DNA of 64,000 nucleotides. Origin: Streptomyces sp. NBC_01454. Lineage in GTDB: Bacteria > Actinomycetota > Actinomycetes > Streptomycetales > Streptomycetaceae. Both the position numbers and the translations under genes were made by a program. The stretch lies in contig NZ_CP109460.1 of assembly GCF_036227565.1 (NCBI RefSeq), positions 7,130,001 to 7,194,000 of the forward strand, given 5' to 3'. The notes below the pieces were generated by a model, which was given only the letters and a program-made list of their open reading frames with translations, searched no databases and was not told where the DNA came from. Shown here piece by piece: positions 8,112 through 17,002 of the stretch (the stretch's first letter is position 1; each line of letters begins with the position of its first letter).

Positions 8112-9113
8112 TCACTCCTCTTCCTCGTCCTCCTCCCACTCCTCTTCCTCGCCGTCCTCGGCCGGCTCGTCCTCGTCGAGGTCTTCGTCCTCCTCGCCCC
8201 GGTCCTCGGCGCCGCCTTCTTCCTCGTCCTCGTAGTCCTCGTCGTACTCGTCCTCGGCTTCCTCGCCGTCGTACTCTTCCGAGTCCTCCGCCTCTTCGGC
8301 TTCTTCGGCCTCGACGGCCTCCTCGTGCGTCCGTACGACCTCGCCGTCGCGGATCTCGCCGCGCCAGCCCTCCGGCTCTTCCTCGGTGAGGGTCACGTAG
8401 CGCTGGAAGTGCTTGAAGTCCAGCCGCAGCCGGCGTCCCTGGACGCGCCAGATGTTTCCGGTCTTCTCGAAGAATCCCGAGGCGTAATACTCGACGACCA
8501 GCACGATGCGGGTCAGGCTCGGCGCCAGCTCGTGGAAGCTGACGGCACCGTGCGTCGTTCCCTTGGCGCCCTCGGACGACCAGACGATGCGTTCATCGGG
8601 GATCTGCTCCAGGACCGTGGCTTTCCATCCCCGGGTCGACGGGCCGACCTTGGCCTTCCAGTCCGTGGTCGTCTCGTCCTGCACCGACACATTGCGTACG
8701 CCCTTGGTGAAGCTGCTGAACTTCTCGTACTGGGTCCAGTGGTCGTAGGCCGTACGCAGCGGTACGCCGATATCGAGGACCTCGATGATGTTGGTGACCT
8801 TCTGATCCCCGGACTTGCGCTTCTTGCCGCCGCCCAGGACGTCCTTGGCCTTGCCCACGACGTTGTCCTTGACGTTCTCCGCCGTCCCTTTGAGGGCGGC
8901 CTTCACGGGTGAGTCGCCGCCGAGGAGATTGGCTCCGATTTTGGAGAGGGATCCGCCGTTCTCGGCGACATCGGTCAGCTGGCCCGTCACATCCGTCAGC
9001 TTGTCGCCGGCTCGTTCGGCCAGGTTTCCCACCCAGCTCGTCACATAGTCCCCGAGCTCGTCCCGCAGTCGGTCGAGTCCGGAATCCGCTTTGTCCTGTC
9101 CCGTCTTGGCCAT
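8112..9113 (-). CDS. SRPBCC-domain protein with acidic tail, GvpZ-like
   Basis: This 333-residue protein has an amphipathic N-terminus (about 1-90), then an SRPBCC/polyketide-cyclase-like domain (about 105-245) containing TNIIEVLDIGVPLRTAYDHW, FSSFTKGVRNV and YYASGFFEKTGNIW. A very acidic Glu/Asp/Tyr tail (about 260-333) follows. Streptomyces gvp clusters usually contain two extra genes between gvpG and gvpJ, gvpY and gvpZ. From memory, GvpZ is an SRPBCC protein of this form, so this is a probable displaced GvpZ. It is 6 bp downstream of the 9120-10169 gene, in one operon. Confidence 0.7.
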   Translation of the reverse strand: MAKTGQDKADSGLDRLRDELGDYVTSWVGNLAERAGDKLTDVTGQLTDVAENGGSLSKIGANLLGGDSPVKAALKGTAENVKDNVVGKAKDVLGGGKKRKSGDQKVTNIIEVLDIGVPLRTAYDHWTQYEKFSSFTKGVRNVSVQDETTTDWKAKVGPSTRGWKATVLEQIPDERIVWSSEGAKGTTHGAVSFHELAPSLTRIVLVVEYYASGFFEKTGNIWRVQGRRLRLDFKHFQRYVTLTEEEPEGWRGEIRDGEVVRTHEEAVEAEEAEEAEDSEEYDGEEAEDEYDEDYEDEEEGGAEDRGEEDEDLDEDEPAEDGEEEEWEEDEEEE

Positions 9114-9119
9114 GACCGG

Positions 9120-10169
9120 TTACCTCCGGCGCTCGACGCGCGCTGATGTCTTCTTGGCGCTCTTCTTCGCCGCGGGGGCTGCCTTCCTGCCTGCGGCGGT
9201 CTTCTTGGCGGCGGTCTTCTTCGCGGGGGCCTTCTTGGCTGCCTTCCCTGCCGTCTTCTTGGCCGGGGCCTTCTTGGCGGGCGCCGTCTTCTTCGCCGCC
9301 GTCTTCTTCGCTGCCGTCTTCTTGGCCGCGGTCTTCTTGGCGGCGGTCTTCTTCGCGGGCGCCTTCTTGGCTGCCTTCCCCGCCGTCTTCTTGGCCGGAG
9401 CCGCCTTCTTGGCCGGGGCCTTGGTAGCGGTCTTCCTTGCAGCGGTCTTCTTTGCAGCAGTCTTCTTCGCCGCGGTCTTCTTCGCGGGTGCCGTCTTCTT
9501 GGCGGGTGCCGTCCGCCTCGGGGCCGTACGGCCGGCCGCGGCCTTCTTCCGGGCGGCCTTTCTGGCCTGCTGCTGCCCGCCCCGCTTCGACGGGGCTTCC
9601 CGTTCCGCCGCCGGTGTGCGCTTCTGCGGCGTGCGCCGGCGGGGCCGCTCCTCGGGCTCCTCCTCCGGCTCCTCTTCTTCTTCCTCCTCCTCTTCTTCCT
9701 CGTACTCGCCCTCCGGCTCCTCCTCTTCGCCTTCACCCTCCTCGTACTCTTCTTCTTCCTCCTCGGGCTCCTCACCCTCGTCGTACGGCTCGTACTCCGC
9801 TTCCTTTTCCTCTCCCTCTCCTTCCTCCTCCTCTTCTTCCTCGCCTTCCTCCTCGCCGCTTTCGAGCTTCAGGGTCCGGTCGTGCAGTGTGTCGGCGAGA
9901 GTGCCCAGACCGCGGTTGGCGGCCGTGGTCACGGCCTGCCGGCCGGCGTTCAGCACTTCTCCGCGCAATTGGTCACCCAGCTCTGCGACCTGGGGGATCT
10001 CGCCGAGTTTGCGTATCCCCTCCGTCACGAGCTGGCGCGGTTCAAGCCCGAATTGGCGCCCGGCGAGATACGACGCCACCGTGAGGGCGAACCGCGCCTT
10101 CTTCGTGCGGCCCAGCAGATAGCCGCCGGCCAGTGCGGCGGCCAACAGGGCCTTGGATCCGTCATTCAT
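9120..10169 (-). CDS. GvpY-like protein with acidic block and histone H1-like Lys/Ala tail
   Basis: The 349-residue product has three parts. Residues 1-105 are a folded N-terminus ([20 protein letters not shown] and a region on chromosomal-type helices). Residues about 105-172 are almost pure Glu/Gly/Tyr. Residues about 175-349 are a basic tail of [16 protein letters not shown] repeats as in histone H1 or HupS. Ribosome binding site AAGGTGG. It forms an operon with the GvpZ-like gene, and by context and architecture it is a candidate GvpY. The tail suggests nucleic-acid binding; a packaging or scaffold role is inference. Confidence 0.65.
   Translation of the reverse strand: MNDGSKALLAAALAGGYLLGRTKKARFALTVASYLAGRQFGLEPRQLVTEGIRKLGEIPQVAELGDQLRGEVLNAGRQAVTTAANRGLGTLADTLHDRTLKLESGEEEGEEEEEEEGEGEEKEAEYEPYDEGEEPEEEEEEYEEGEGEEEEPEGEYEEEEEEEEEEEPEEEPEERPRRRTPQKRTPAAEREAPSKRGGQQQARKAARKKAAAGRTAPRRTAPAKKTAPAKKTAAKKTAAKKTAARKTATKAPAKKAAPAKKTAGKAAKKAPAKKTAAKKTAAKKTAAKKTAAKKTAPAKKAPAKKTAGKAAKKAPAKKTAAKKTAAGRKAAPAAKKSAKKTSARVERRR
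9147..9530. repeat. Degenerate 15-18 bp tandem repeats coding the KKTA tail
   Basis: The coding strand repeats units of about 15 bp, such as AAGAAGACCGCCGCC, many times. One longer block encoding [20 protein letters not shown] occurs twice, showing segmental duplication. Such arrays are prone to length change by slippage. Confidence 0.75.
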
Positions 10170-10544
10170 GGGTACGCCACCTTTTCCCGGTCGTCCGGCC
10201 TAATCGGCGTCTGTGCAGGCGACCACCGCCCAGCGGTGATGCTCCGCCCTAACTCCAGAGTGAGCCGTGTGATGACCTCCGCATCTCGAAGCGCACTGAG
10301 AGCCCTTGTGGTGACACGGTGAATGCGGTCGATCCCATTGCGTGGTGGAATTCCGCCCGGATACGGCCCGAATATGGCACGGATATGGCAGGGATACGGC
10401 AGGGATACGACACAGAGGAACGGAGGAACACCGCGGGGTGTTTTCGGCCCGTCCCGCGGAAGTGCTGCTCACGGGGCCGTACGGAGGCGCCGGATGCCCC
10501 GCCGCAGGTGTGCGGACGCCGTGCAACGGCCCTACGCTCGGAAT
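10170..10544. promoter_or_regulatory. Divergent intergenic region with helically phased repeats
   Basis: This 375-bp stretch lies between the gvpY-like gene (minus) and the peptidase (plus). It has no convincing gene. Its main structure is the run of 11-bp repeats at 10358-10412. Two further related 11-bp units straddle the proposed peptidase start. Confidence 0.5.
10358..10412. repeat. Five tandem 11-bp units, consensus SGGATAYGGCA
   Basis: The units are CGGATACGGCC (10358), CGAATATGGCA (10369), CGGATATGGCA (10380), GGGATACGGCA (10391) and GGGATACGACA (10402). Each is exactly 11 bp, close to one helical turn, so identical bases face the same side of the DNA. Two related units, CGGAATATGCC and GGGAATACGCC, are at 10539-10560. 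This is a plausible multi-site regulator target. Confidence 0.7.
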
Positions 10545-12149
10545 ATGCCGGGAATACGCCGTGCACCGTCGCGCGTGGGAGTAGGGGGAGCGCGGCGTGT
10601 TCGCCGGCGCACGGTGTCCGTACGGCTGTGGGCCGTGGCGGCGGCGGTGGCGCTGTGCGGCGTCGCCGCGGGAACTCCCGCCGCGGTGGCCGCCGGTGAC
10701 CAGGATCTGACGCCGTTCTACCAGCAGCATCTCTCATGGGAGCCGTGCGGCGGGGACGTACAGAGCGGTGCGCAGAGCGGGGGTGCCACCGAGCCGCCCG
10801 GCTTCCGGGAGCGCCTGGACTGCGCCCGGATGTCGGTGCCGCGGAACTACACCGACCCCGGCCACAACACGATGCAGATCCAGCTGATCCGGCTCAAGGC
10901 CACCGGGCCCGGCAAGCGGCTCGGCTCGCTGGTGCTCAACCCCGGCGGGCCCGGTGCTTCCGGCGTCAACTATCTGATCGACAGCGGCAGCGCCTTCGCC
11001 CGGCTGGGACAGCGCTACGACATCGTCAGCTTCGATCCGCGCGGCACCGGCCACTCCGAACCCGTCTCCTGCGGCAGCTCCCTCGCCCCGCCTCCCGCCG
11101 CGGGCGCCGACAACAGCCTGGCTTCGAAGGAGAAACGCATCAACGACGCCTGCGGCCGTTACTCCGGCGGGCTGCTGCCCTATGTGGGGACCCCCGACGT
11201 CGCCCGGGACATGGACGTGCTGCGCGCCGCGGTCCATGACGACAAGCTCAACTACCTGGGCTTTTCCTACGGCACCAAGCTCGGCGCGGTCTACGCCCAT
11301 GAGTTTCCCGACAAGACCGGCCGGATGGTGCTGGACAGCGTCGAGGATCCCACCAAGAACACCTGGCAGACCGCGGTGTCCCAGGCCCGGGGTTTCCAGC
11401 GGGGGCTGGACGACTTCGCCGCCGACTGCATCGGCTCCGCGGACTGCCCGCTGGGCACCGACCCGCACCAGGCGCAACAGCAACTCCTCAGCTGGTACCA
11501 CCAGTTGAGCGATACGCCGATGAAGGTGAAGGGGGAGACGGTGGATGAGACCACCTATGTGTACGCCCTGCGGGAGGCCCTCTACAGCAGGAGCGACTGG
11601 CCGCAGCTGCGCCAGGCGCTGGCACAGCTGCGGCGCGGTGACGCCTCGGGGATTCTCCGGCTGAGCGGCAGCGGCGGCGGCAGCGCCGCCCGGCTCCCGG
11701 CGCGGCAGGTCGGGCGGGACGAGCTACCGCCGCAGGACCAGCTGGCCCTGCGGGCGATCTCCTGCCGGGACACCTCGGAGCGCTACGGCGCCGACGACTA
11801 TCCCCGGGCGGAACGCGAACTGACCAAGGCCTCCCCGCTCTTCGGCCCCGACATCGCCCCGACCCTGCTGGACTGCTACGACTGGCCGGTGGCGGGCGAC
11901 GACTCCTCCCGTGACGTCTCGGCGCCCGGCGCACCGCCCATGCTGCTCGTCGCCACCACCAATGATCCGGCGACGCCCTACCAGGGCGCGTTCGGCATGG
12001 CACGGGTGCTGGACAACTCCAGTGTCGTGCTGACCTACCGGGGTGAGGGGCACGCCGCCTACACCACCGGCGACCCCTGCGTACAGAGCCACGTCGACGA
12101 CTTCCTCCTGAACGGCACCCTGCCCAAGCCCCATACCTCCTGCGGCTGA
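10545..12149 (+). CDS. Secreted tripeptidyl-aminopeptidase-type alpha/beta hydrolase
   Basis: This protein of about 534 residues has an Arg-rich start, a hydrophobic signal segment (LWAVAAAVALCGVAAG) and a likely Ala-x-Ala cleavage before GDQDLTP. The mature part matches the Streptomyces tripeptidyl aminopeptidase/SlpD-like family: oxyanion motif NPGGPGASG, nucleophile elbow GFSYGTKLG, late Asp in TNDPATPYQ, His in GEGHAAY, and the C-terminal TAP-like domain. It would trim peptides outside the cell. The start is uncertain: ATG 10545 is used, but GTG 10575 or 10614 are also possible and none has a good ribosome binding site. Confidence 0.85.
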   Translation: MPGIRRAPSRVGVGGARRVRRRTVSVRLWAVAAAVALCGVAAGTPAAVAAGDQDLTPFYQQHLSWEPCGGDVQSGAQSGGATEPPGFRERLDCARMSVPRNYTDPGHNTMQIQLIRLKATGPGKRLGSLVLNPGGPGASGVNYLIDSGSAFARLGQRYDIVSFDPRGTGHSEPVSCGSSLAPPPAAGADNSLASKEKRINDACGRYSGGLLPYVGTPDVARDMDVLRAAVHDDKLNYLGFSYGTKLGAVYAHEFPDKTGRMVLDSVEDPTKNTWQTAVSQARGFQRGLDDFAADCIGSADCPLGTDPHQAQQQLLSWYHQLSDTPMKVKGETVDETTYVYALREALYSRSDWPQLRQALAQLRRGDASGILRLSGSGGGSAARLPARQVGRDELPPQDQLALRAISCRDTSERYGADDYPRAERELTKASPLFGPDIAPTLLDCYDWPVAGDDSSRDVSAPGAPPMLLVATTNDPATPYQGAFGMARVLDNSSVVLTYRGEGHAAYTTGDPCVQSHVDDFLLNGTLPKPHTSCG

Positions 12150-12150
12150 C

Positions 12151-12173
12151 CGGCCCGCCCCGCGGGAGGGCCG
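12151..12173. terminator. Short hairpin between convergent genes
   Basis: CGGCCC at 12151-12156 pairs with GGGCCG at 12168-12173, directly after the peptidase stop and before the convergent small membrane protein. Confidence 0.35.
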
Positions 12174-12189
12174 TGCGCGGCGGCGGAGG

Positions 12190-12417
12190 CTACTTGTAGT
12201 AGCGGGTGTCCTCGACGTCCACGACGGGGGCGCCGGGGGACGGCGGCTGGGTGCGCCGCCGCTTGAGGATGCTGACGTAGGTGGCGAGGCCGATGATGCC
12301 GACGATCATCATGATGATGCCGACCAGGTCGAGGTTGATCCCGGCCATGTGCCAGTCCACCGCGAAGGTGAGGATCGCGCCCACTGCGAGCAGGCCGATG
12401 CACCCGCCGATTCCCAT
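12190..12417 (-). CDS. Small two-helix membrane protein (DUF6458-like)
   Basis: The 75 residues start MGIGGCIGLLAVGAILTFAV and contain two transmembrane helices (about 5-22 and 31-50) separated by DWHMAGINLDLVG, then a short cytoplasmic Arg/Pro tail ending VEDTRYYK. This matches a common actinobacterial small membrane protein family of unknown function (DUF6458, from memory). The ATG at 12417 follows GGAGGT; an in-frame ATG at 12432 would add only 5 residues. Confidence 0.75.
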   Translation of the reverse strand: MGIGGCIGLLAVGAILTFAVDWHMAGINLDLVGIIMMIVGIIGLATYVSILKRRRTQPPSPGAPVVDVEDTRYYK

Positions 12418-12526
12418 GGTGTCAACCTCCATAACTCTCTTGGCAGTAATGCTCGTTGACCTCCCGGGTACCCCGAGGTGGTCGCCTTATGTGCGGGAGC
12501 GGTGCGGGCGGTGGCCCCGGCCGGGC

Positions 12527-13486
12527 TCAGCCGGCCCGCCGACCGCCTCTGCCGGAGGTCTTCTTCGCCGCGGCCGTCTTCTTCGCGGTGGACTTTCCGG
12601 CCGCGGTCTTTCCGGCGGCGCTCTTCTTCGCCGCGGTCTTGCGGGCGGCGCTCTTCTTCGTGCCGGGGCCGGATCCGGCGGGTTCGGCGTCCGCGTCCTC
12701 ACCGCGGGACTTCCGGGCCGCGCGCACACTGTCCTGCAGGGCCGCCATCAGGTCCATCACCTGTCCGGCGGGTGGCTCCTCGCCGGTTTCGAAGTGCGGT
12801 TCACGATGCGCCAGCTTCGCCGCCACGATCTCTTCGAGCGCCTCGCGGTAGTGATCGTGCACATCGTCCTCGGACAGCTCGCCAAAGGAGTCCATCAGCG
12901 TCTCGGCGGCCTCCACCTCATTGGCATGGACCTCCACCGGCCGCTCGGGCAGCACCCCGTCCATCGGGCGGATCTGATGCGGCCACAGCAGCACCTGCAT
13001 CACCAGTGCCCCCGCCATCGGCCGGATCATGGCGAGCGTCTCCCGCCCGTGCAGTGCGATCTTGCCGAGGCCGACGCGCTGATGCCGCTCCATCGCCTCC
13101 CGCAGCAGCACATAGGGCTTGGCCGCGGCGGGGCTGTCGATGCCCAGGTAGTAGCCCTTGCCCATCTGCAGCGGGTCGATGTCGCCGCCGGCCACGAAGG
13201 CCAGGATCGTCAGGGTCTTCGCGGTTGGCAGCGGCAGTGCGTCCAGGTCCTCGTCGCTGAGCGGGACGACCGTGTCGCCCTCGCCGGGCCGGTAGCCCCG
13301 GCCGATCTCGTCCGGCGTGATCTCCACGCCCTCCAGCGAGCACACGGGCTGATTGCGCACCCGGCCACCGTCCGCGGTGTGGATCCGTACGAAGCTGACG
13401 GACGTGGAGCTGTCCGTGGCGTTGTACGCCGCGACCGGGATCGTGACCAGGCCGAAGCTGATGGAGAACTTCGCCGTGGGGCGCAT
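12527..13486 (-). CDS. ku: Non-homologous end-joining protein Ku
   Basis: The 319-residue protein begins RPTAKFSISFGLVTIPV, the bacterial Ku N-terminus, and continues with the ring-forming core (MGKGYYLGIDSPAAAKPY, GRETLAMIRP, LLWPHQIR). From about residue 255 it ends in a Lys/Ala/Gly-rich tail (KKSAARKTAAKKSAAGK), typical of actinobacterial Ku and involved in DNA threading or bridging. Ku binds DNA ends and recruits LigD. I prefer ATG 13486, with GAAGG upstream and a conserved start; an in-frame ATG at 13519 is possible. No ligD is in the window. Confidence 0.93.
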   Translation of the reverse strand: MRPTAKFSISFGLVTIPVAAYNATDSSTSVSFVRIHTADGGRVRNQPVCSLEGVEITPDEIGRGYRPGEGDTVVPLSDEDLDALPLPTAKTLTILAFVAGGDIDPLQMGKGYYLGIDSPAAAKPYVLLREAMERHQRVGLGKIALHGRETLAMIRPMAGALVMQVLLWPHQIRPMDGVLPERPVEVHANEVEAAETLMDSFGELSEDDVHDHYREALEEIVAAKLAHREPHFETGEEPPAGQVMDLMAALQDSVRAARKSRGEDADAEPAGSGPGTKKSAARKTAAKKSAAGKTAAGKSTAKKTAAAKKTSGRGGRRAG

Positions 13487-13618
13487 GGGGCCGCCTTCGT
13501 CGGAGCCATTCGGATCCATGCTAGGCGGGGCGGCCGGAGCGTACATCCGCTGCCGTACCGGGTGTGCCGAACGGGTGGCGGGGCCGCCCGGGGCCGCCTG
13601 CGGAGGCCGTCCGTCCGC

Positions 13619-15010
13619 TCAGCCGGACTCGGCCCGGACGCGGCCCGAACGGACCGCCGCCACCAGCGCCTGGTGGTCGCGCGCGTTCTGGTCCGCGTAG
13701 CGCTCCGCGAACAGTGCCAGCGCCTCGTCGAAGACCGTGCCCGAGCCGAGGTACGCGCCGATCGCGATCCGGTCGCCCGACCTGGCGTGCGCGCGGGCCA
13801 GTGTGGCGCCGCAGCGCACCGCGAACCGCCGCATGCCGATCGGCGCCATGGCGTCCGTCTGCAGGATGCCCTTCCAGTCGCGCAGCTGGCGCACATAGAA
13901 ATCGCGGGGGTGCCCGTCGATGCCGGTGGTCTGCTGCCAGCCGAGGAAGATGTCGCTGGCGGCCTGCATCATCCGCTGGCCGGCCACGACCCGGGCCCCC
14001 TCGTTGTCCTGCCGGCTCGGCCCGGCGTACGGGGCGAGCACCGATTCGCCGGCCTCCTTGGCCTGCAGCAGCAGCGGGTCGTCGGAGTCCTTGCCGAGCA
14101 GCAGCATGATCCAGCAGCGGGTGCCCACGCTGCCGACGCCGACGACCTTGCGGGCCATGTCGACGACCCGGTACTGCTCCAGCAGCCTGCGGTGGTCCGC
14201 GCGCAGACTGCGGCCGTAGCCGGTGATGAGATCCCCGAGGGTGCCGGCCAGCCGGTCCCCCTCGGCGCCCGGCAGCAGCTCGCGCAGCGGCACGATCAGC
14301 GGCGGATCCGCGGCGATCCGCACCTCGCCGCCGCTGCGCCGGGTCAGCTTGCGGAACGCCTGCAGGGTGTCGTGCGCATGGGCGTCCTCGATCATCCGGG
14401 ACAGCCCCGCACGGCCCCTGGCGCCCAGCTCCCGGTCCTCCTCGGCCTCGACCTCGGCCATGTCGGCGTGCGCGTACCAGACCTCCAGGGTCCGCATCGT
14501 GGCGTACCGGCGCATCTGCTCCCGGTAGGAAGCCCCGACGGCCCGGAGGATGCCGGCCCGCTCCGGCTCGCCGAAGCCGTTCTGGCGGCCCGCGATGGCG
14601 AAGCTGGCCGCCAGCCGTTTGACGTCCCACTCCCAGGGGCCGGGCAGGGTCTCGTCGAAGTCGTTGATGTCGAACATCAGATGACGCTCGGGGGAGGCCA
14701 GCAGCCGGAAGTTCAGCAGATGGGCATCCCCGCACAGCTGGGCCGTCAGCCCCGTCGACGGTGTCGTGGCCAGATCCGCGGCCATGATGGCGGCCGCGCC
14801 GCGGTAGAACCGGAACGGTGACTCCAGCATCCGCCCGTAGCGCAGGGGGACCAACTCCGGCAGGCGGAGGGCCGATTGCCGCTCGATGAGGTCCACCGGG
14901 TCGGCACGGTCCGGCGCCGGGCTGAACTCCTCATGACGCGAGCGGGGCACTTCGGAGCGAAGTGCCCTGCCCGCGTCCGCGCGTTCCTGTGCGGTGGGTC
15001 CGGAGGCCAT
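13619..15010 (-). CDS. DUF2252 family protein
   Basis: The 463-residue protein matches DUF2252, proteins resembling small-molecule or aminoglycoside-phosphotransferase-like kinases. Motifs include PFRFYRGAAAIMAADLA, CGDAHLLNFRLLASPERHL, FDINDFDETLPGPWEWDVKR and VGVGSVGTRCW; the GDAH and NDFDE motifs are those expected at a catalytic site. The substrate is unknown. Start ATG 15010 lies 18 bp after the upstream gene, so the two are probably co-transcribed. Confidence 0.85.
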   Translation of the reverse strand: MASGPTAQERADAGRALRSEVPRSRHEEFSPAPDRADPVDLIERQSALRLPELVPLRYGRMLESPFRFYRGAAAIMAADLATTPSTGLTAQLCGDAHLLNFRLLASPERHLMFDINDFDETLPGPWEWDVKRLAASFAIAGRQNGFGEPERAGILRAVGASYREQMRRYATMRTLEVWYAHADMAEVEAEEDRELGARGRAGLSRMIEDAHAHDTLQAFRKLTRRSGGEVRIAADPPLIVPLRELLPGAEGDRLAGTLGDLITGYGRSLRADHRRLLEQYRVVDMARKVVGVGSVGTRCWIMLLLGKDSDDPLLLQAKEAGESVLAPYAGPSRQDNEGARVVAGQRMMQAASDIFLGWQQTTGIDGHPRDFYVRQLRDWKGILQTDAMAPIGMRRFAVRCGATLARAHARSGDRIAIGAYLGSGTVFDEALALFAERYADQNARDHQALVAAVRSGRVRAESG

Positions 15011-15027
15011 CAGGCGCGCCGGTCGAC

Positions 15028-15426
15028 TCAGACGGCGACGGCGTGGCGGTGGTCTCCGGCACACAGCGCCCAGATGATGAAGATGTCGATGGCGATCAGC
15101 ACGATCGCCCAGAACGGGTAGTGGGGGATCCACAGGAAGTTCGCGAGCGCGCTGAGGCCCGCGACGATCACACCGACCACCCTCGCCCAGGCCGCGCCGC
15201 TGCTCAGCAGGGCGATGCCCGCCAGCAGGATGACGAGGCCCAGGATGAGATGGATCCAGCCCCATCCGGTGAGGTTGAAGGAGAAGACGTAGTTCGTCGT
15301 GGTGACGAAGACGTTGTCCTTGGCGATGGCGGAGATGCCCTCCAGGAGGGTCATCGCGCCACCGAAGATCATGAGGACTGCGGCGAATGCGGTCCATCCG
15401 CCCACAGTCTGCTTCCGAGAGGCCAT
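15028..15426 (-). CDS. Four-helix membrane protein (DUF7144/SPW-like)
   Basis: The 132-residue protein has four hydrophobic helices (about 10-30, 55-75, 80-98 and 102-122). Conserved phrases are GWTAFAAVLMIFGGAMTLLEG, split here as GWTAFAAVLMIFGG and AMTLLEG, plus TGWGWIHLILGLVILLAGIA. This family is common in Streptomyces and its function is not known. It precedes the DUF2252 gene by 17 bp. Confidence 0.75.
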   Translation of the reverse strand: MASRKQTVGGWTAFAAVLMIFGGAMTLLEGISAIAKDNVFVTTTNYVFSFNLTGWGWIHLILGLVILLAGIALLSSGAAWARVVGVIVAGLSALANFLWIPHYPFWAIVLIAIDIFIIWALCAGDHRHAVAV

Positions 15427-15526
15427 GGGTCACTCCTCTGCTTGAGAAACCTGGCCGTGTCCACACCGGAACTGCCGGTGATCACGCCGTGAGACCACGG
15501 TTCCACAGGTATGCCGCACCCGCATG

Positions 15527-16366
15527 TCAGGGACGTTCGCAGGCCTGCAGCACGCCCGCGACCGCAAAGCACAGCGCGCCCGTGAGGGTCCCCCAGTTGG
15601 CGACGCCGACGTTCACCAGGCTGCCGGTCTCGGGCCGGCTGAAGGCCGCCAGCGCGGACACCATGAACAGCGCCGAACCGAGCTGATTGACCGCGACGAT
15701 CCACCAGCCGAGGCTGCGCGCGTGGAGGCACGGCCGGCCGTGGCAGACCTCGATCACCGCGAGGTGCCCCGAGATCAGGAACAGCGCACAGCCGATCATG
15801 TCGGGCGTCCAGACCAGCCGGTTCGTCTGCCGTGCCGTGAGCCCCTGGAGAAACGAATCCAGCAGATTGACGCCGAACACCAGCGTCCCCTGGAACAGCA
15901 GAAAGGTGCTCAGCCAGTCCACCCGGCCGGGCTCGTAGCTCCACCACCGGAACGCGTGCGTGGTCAGCTCACCTGCCGTACCCTCCCGGCGCGGCGCGTT
16001 GACGGTCTGGGCCAGCGAGGCGTAGCCGCCCAGGGTGAAGAAGACGCCGCCGACGAAGTAGACCGTGGCGCACACGGTCGGCCCCGCGGTGCTGAACTGG
16101 GAGAGCGCCGCACCGACGGCGAAGAGGAGGCCGCCGACCGTGAAGGAGGCCGCGGCCACGCCGTTGAGCCTGCGCAGCCGCGCCAGCGCCATGGCGTCGG
16201 CGCGCCGCACACCGCTCTCGGCGGCACCGGCGGGGCGCACCGCGAGCGTCCCGCGCTTGCGGGCCGCCCGGGACTCCCAGACGGCGGTGCCGCCCTCCTC
16301 CAGGCGCCAGGTCAGCCGGGTGATGAACGGTCCCGCACCCTCGGCGCGTTCCTCGGAATGCCCCAC
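15527..16366 (-). CDS. Integral membrane protein of unknown function
   Basis: The 279 residues begin with a soluble 55-residue part (ITRLTWRLEEGGTAVWESRA) followed by about six or seven transmembrane helices from residue 68 on. Short loops contain the Trp/Tyr-rich RWWSYEPGRVDWLSTFLLF and ICHGRP-like VEVCHGRPCLHARS. I do not recognise the family. The helix pattern suggests a small transporter or sensor, but nothing visible assigns a substrate. Confidence 0.65.
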   Translation of the reverse strand: MGHSEERAEGAGPFITRLTWRLEEGGTAVWESRAARKRGTLAVRPAGAAESGVRRADAMALARLRRLNGVAAASFTVGGLLFAVGAALSQFSTAGPTVCATVYFVGGVFFTLGGYASLAQTVNAPRREGTAGELTTHAFRWWSYEPGRVDWLSTFLLFQGTLVFGVNLLDSFLQGLTARQTNRLVWTPDMIGCALFLISGHLAVIEVCHGRPCLHARSLGWWIVAVNQLGSALFMVSALAAFSRPETGSLVNVGVANWGTLTGALCFAVAGVLQACERP

Positions 16367-16407
16367 CCGCCGAGACTAACGACCCCGTGCGCGATTGCCG
16401 GGCCCCG

Positions 16408-16878
16408 TCAGGCCGTGTCCACCAGACGGGCCAGATGGGCCAGCGCCAGCGCATAGCCGTGGGCCCCCGCCCCGCAGATCACCGCGTCGGCGACCCCGGA
16501 CACATAGGAGAAGTGCCGGAACTCCTCCCGCCGGTGAATGTTCGACAGATGCACCTCGACGATCGGGACGTCCGCCGCGGCCAGCGCGTCGCGCAGGGCC
16601 ACGGAGGTGTGGCTGTAGCCGGCCGGATTGATCACGATCCCGCGGTGCGCGGTCCGTGCCTCCTGCACGGCGTCGATGAGGACGCCCTCGTGGTTGCTCT
16701 GCCGCACATCGGCCCGCAGTCCGTGCGCGGTGGCGGTGCGGTGGCACAGCGCCTCGATGTCGGCGAAGGTGTCCCGCCCGTAGATCTCGGGCTCACGCAG
16801 TCCGAGCAGATTGAGATTGGGCCCGTTGAGGACCAGGACGGGGGCGGCGGAGGCGTGGTCGGCGTCCGGGTTCGGCAT
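16408..16878 (-). CDS. aroQ: Type II 3-dehydroquinate dehydratase
   Basis: The 156-residue protein carries the type II dehydroquinase signatures: [17 protein letters not shown] with the catalytic Tyr loop, [33 protein letters not shown] and a C-terminal [13 protein letters not shown]. It converts 3-dehydroquinate to 3-dehydroshikimate as a dodecamer, in shikimate or quinate metabolism. The ATG at 16878 has GGGAGAG upstream. No other shikimate genes are adjacent, so a catabolic or paralogous role is possible. Confidence 0.9.
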   Translation of the reverse strand: MPNPDADHASAAPVLVLNGPNLNLLGLREPEIYGRDTFADIEALCHRTATAHGLRADVRQSNHEGVLIDAVQEARTAHRGIVINPAGYSHTSVALRDALAAADVPIVEVHLSNIHRREEFRHFSYVSGVADAVICGAGAHGYALALAHLARLVDTA

Positions 16879-17002
16879 CTTCTCTCCCGTGCAGAGGTGC
16901 GCGGTGCGCGCCCGGCGTCTGTAGGAACCGGTGGGTTCATTGTGCGGGACGCCGCGGCCGGTCCGGCTCACGGGCCGGTACCGGCCGCCTGCGGGCGCCG
17001 GT

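Noticed and set aside
12281..14821. 846-residue plus-strand open frame
   Set aside because: It is antisense to Ku and the DUF2252 gene, which have clear family matches. Its sequence has no recognisable motif.
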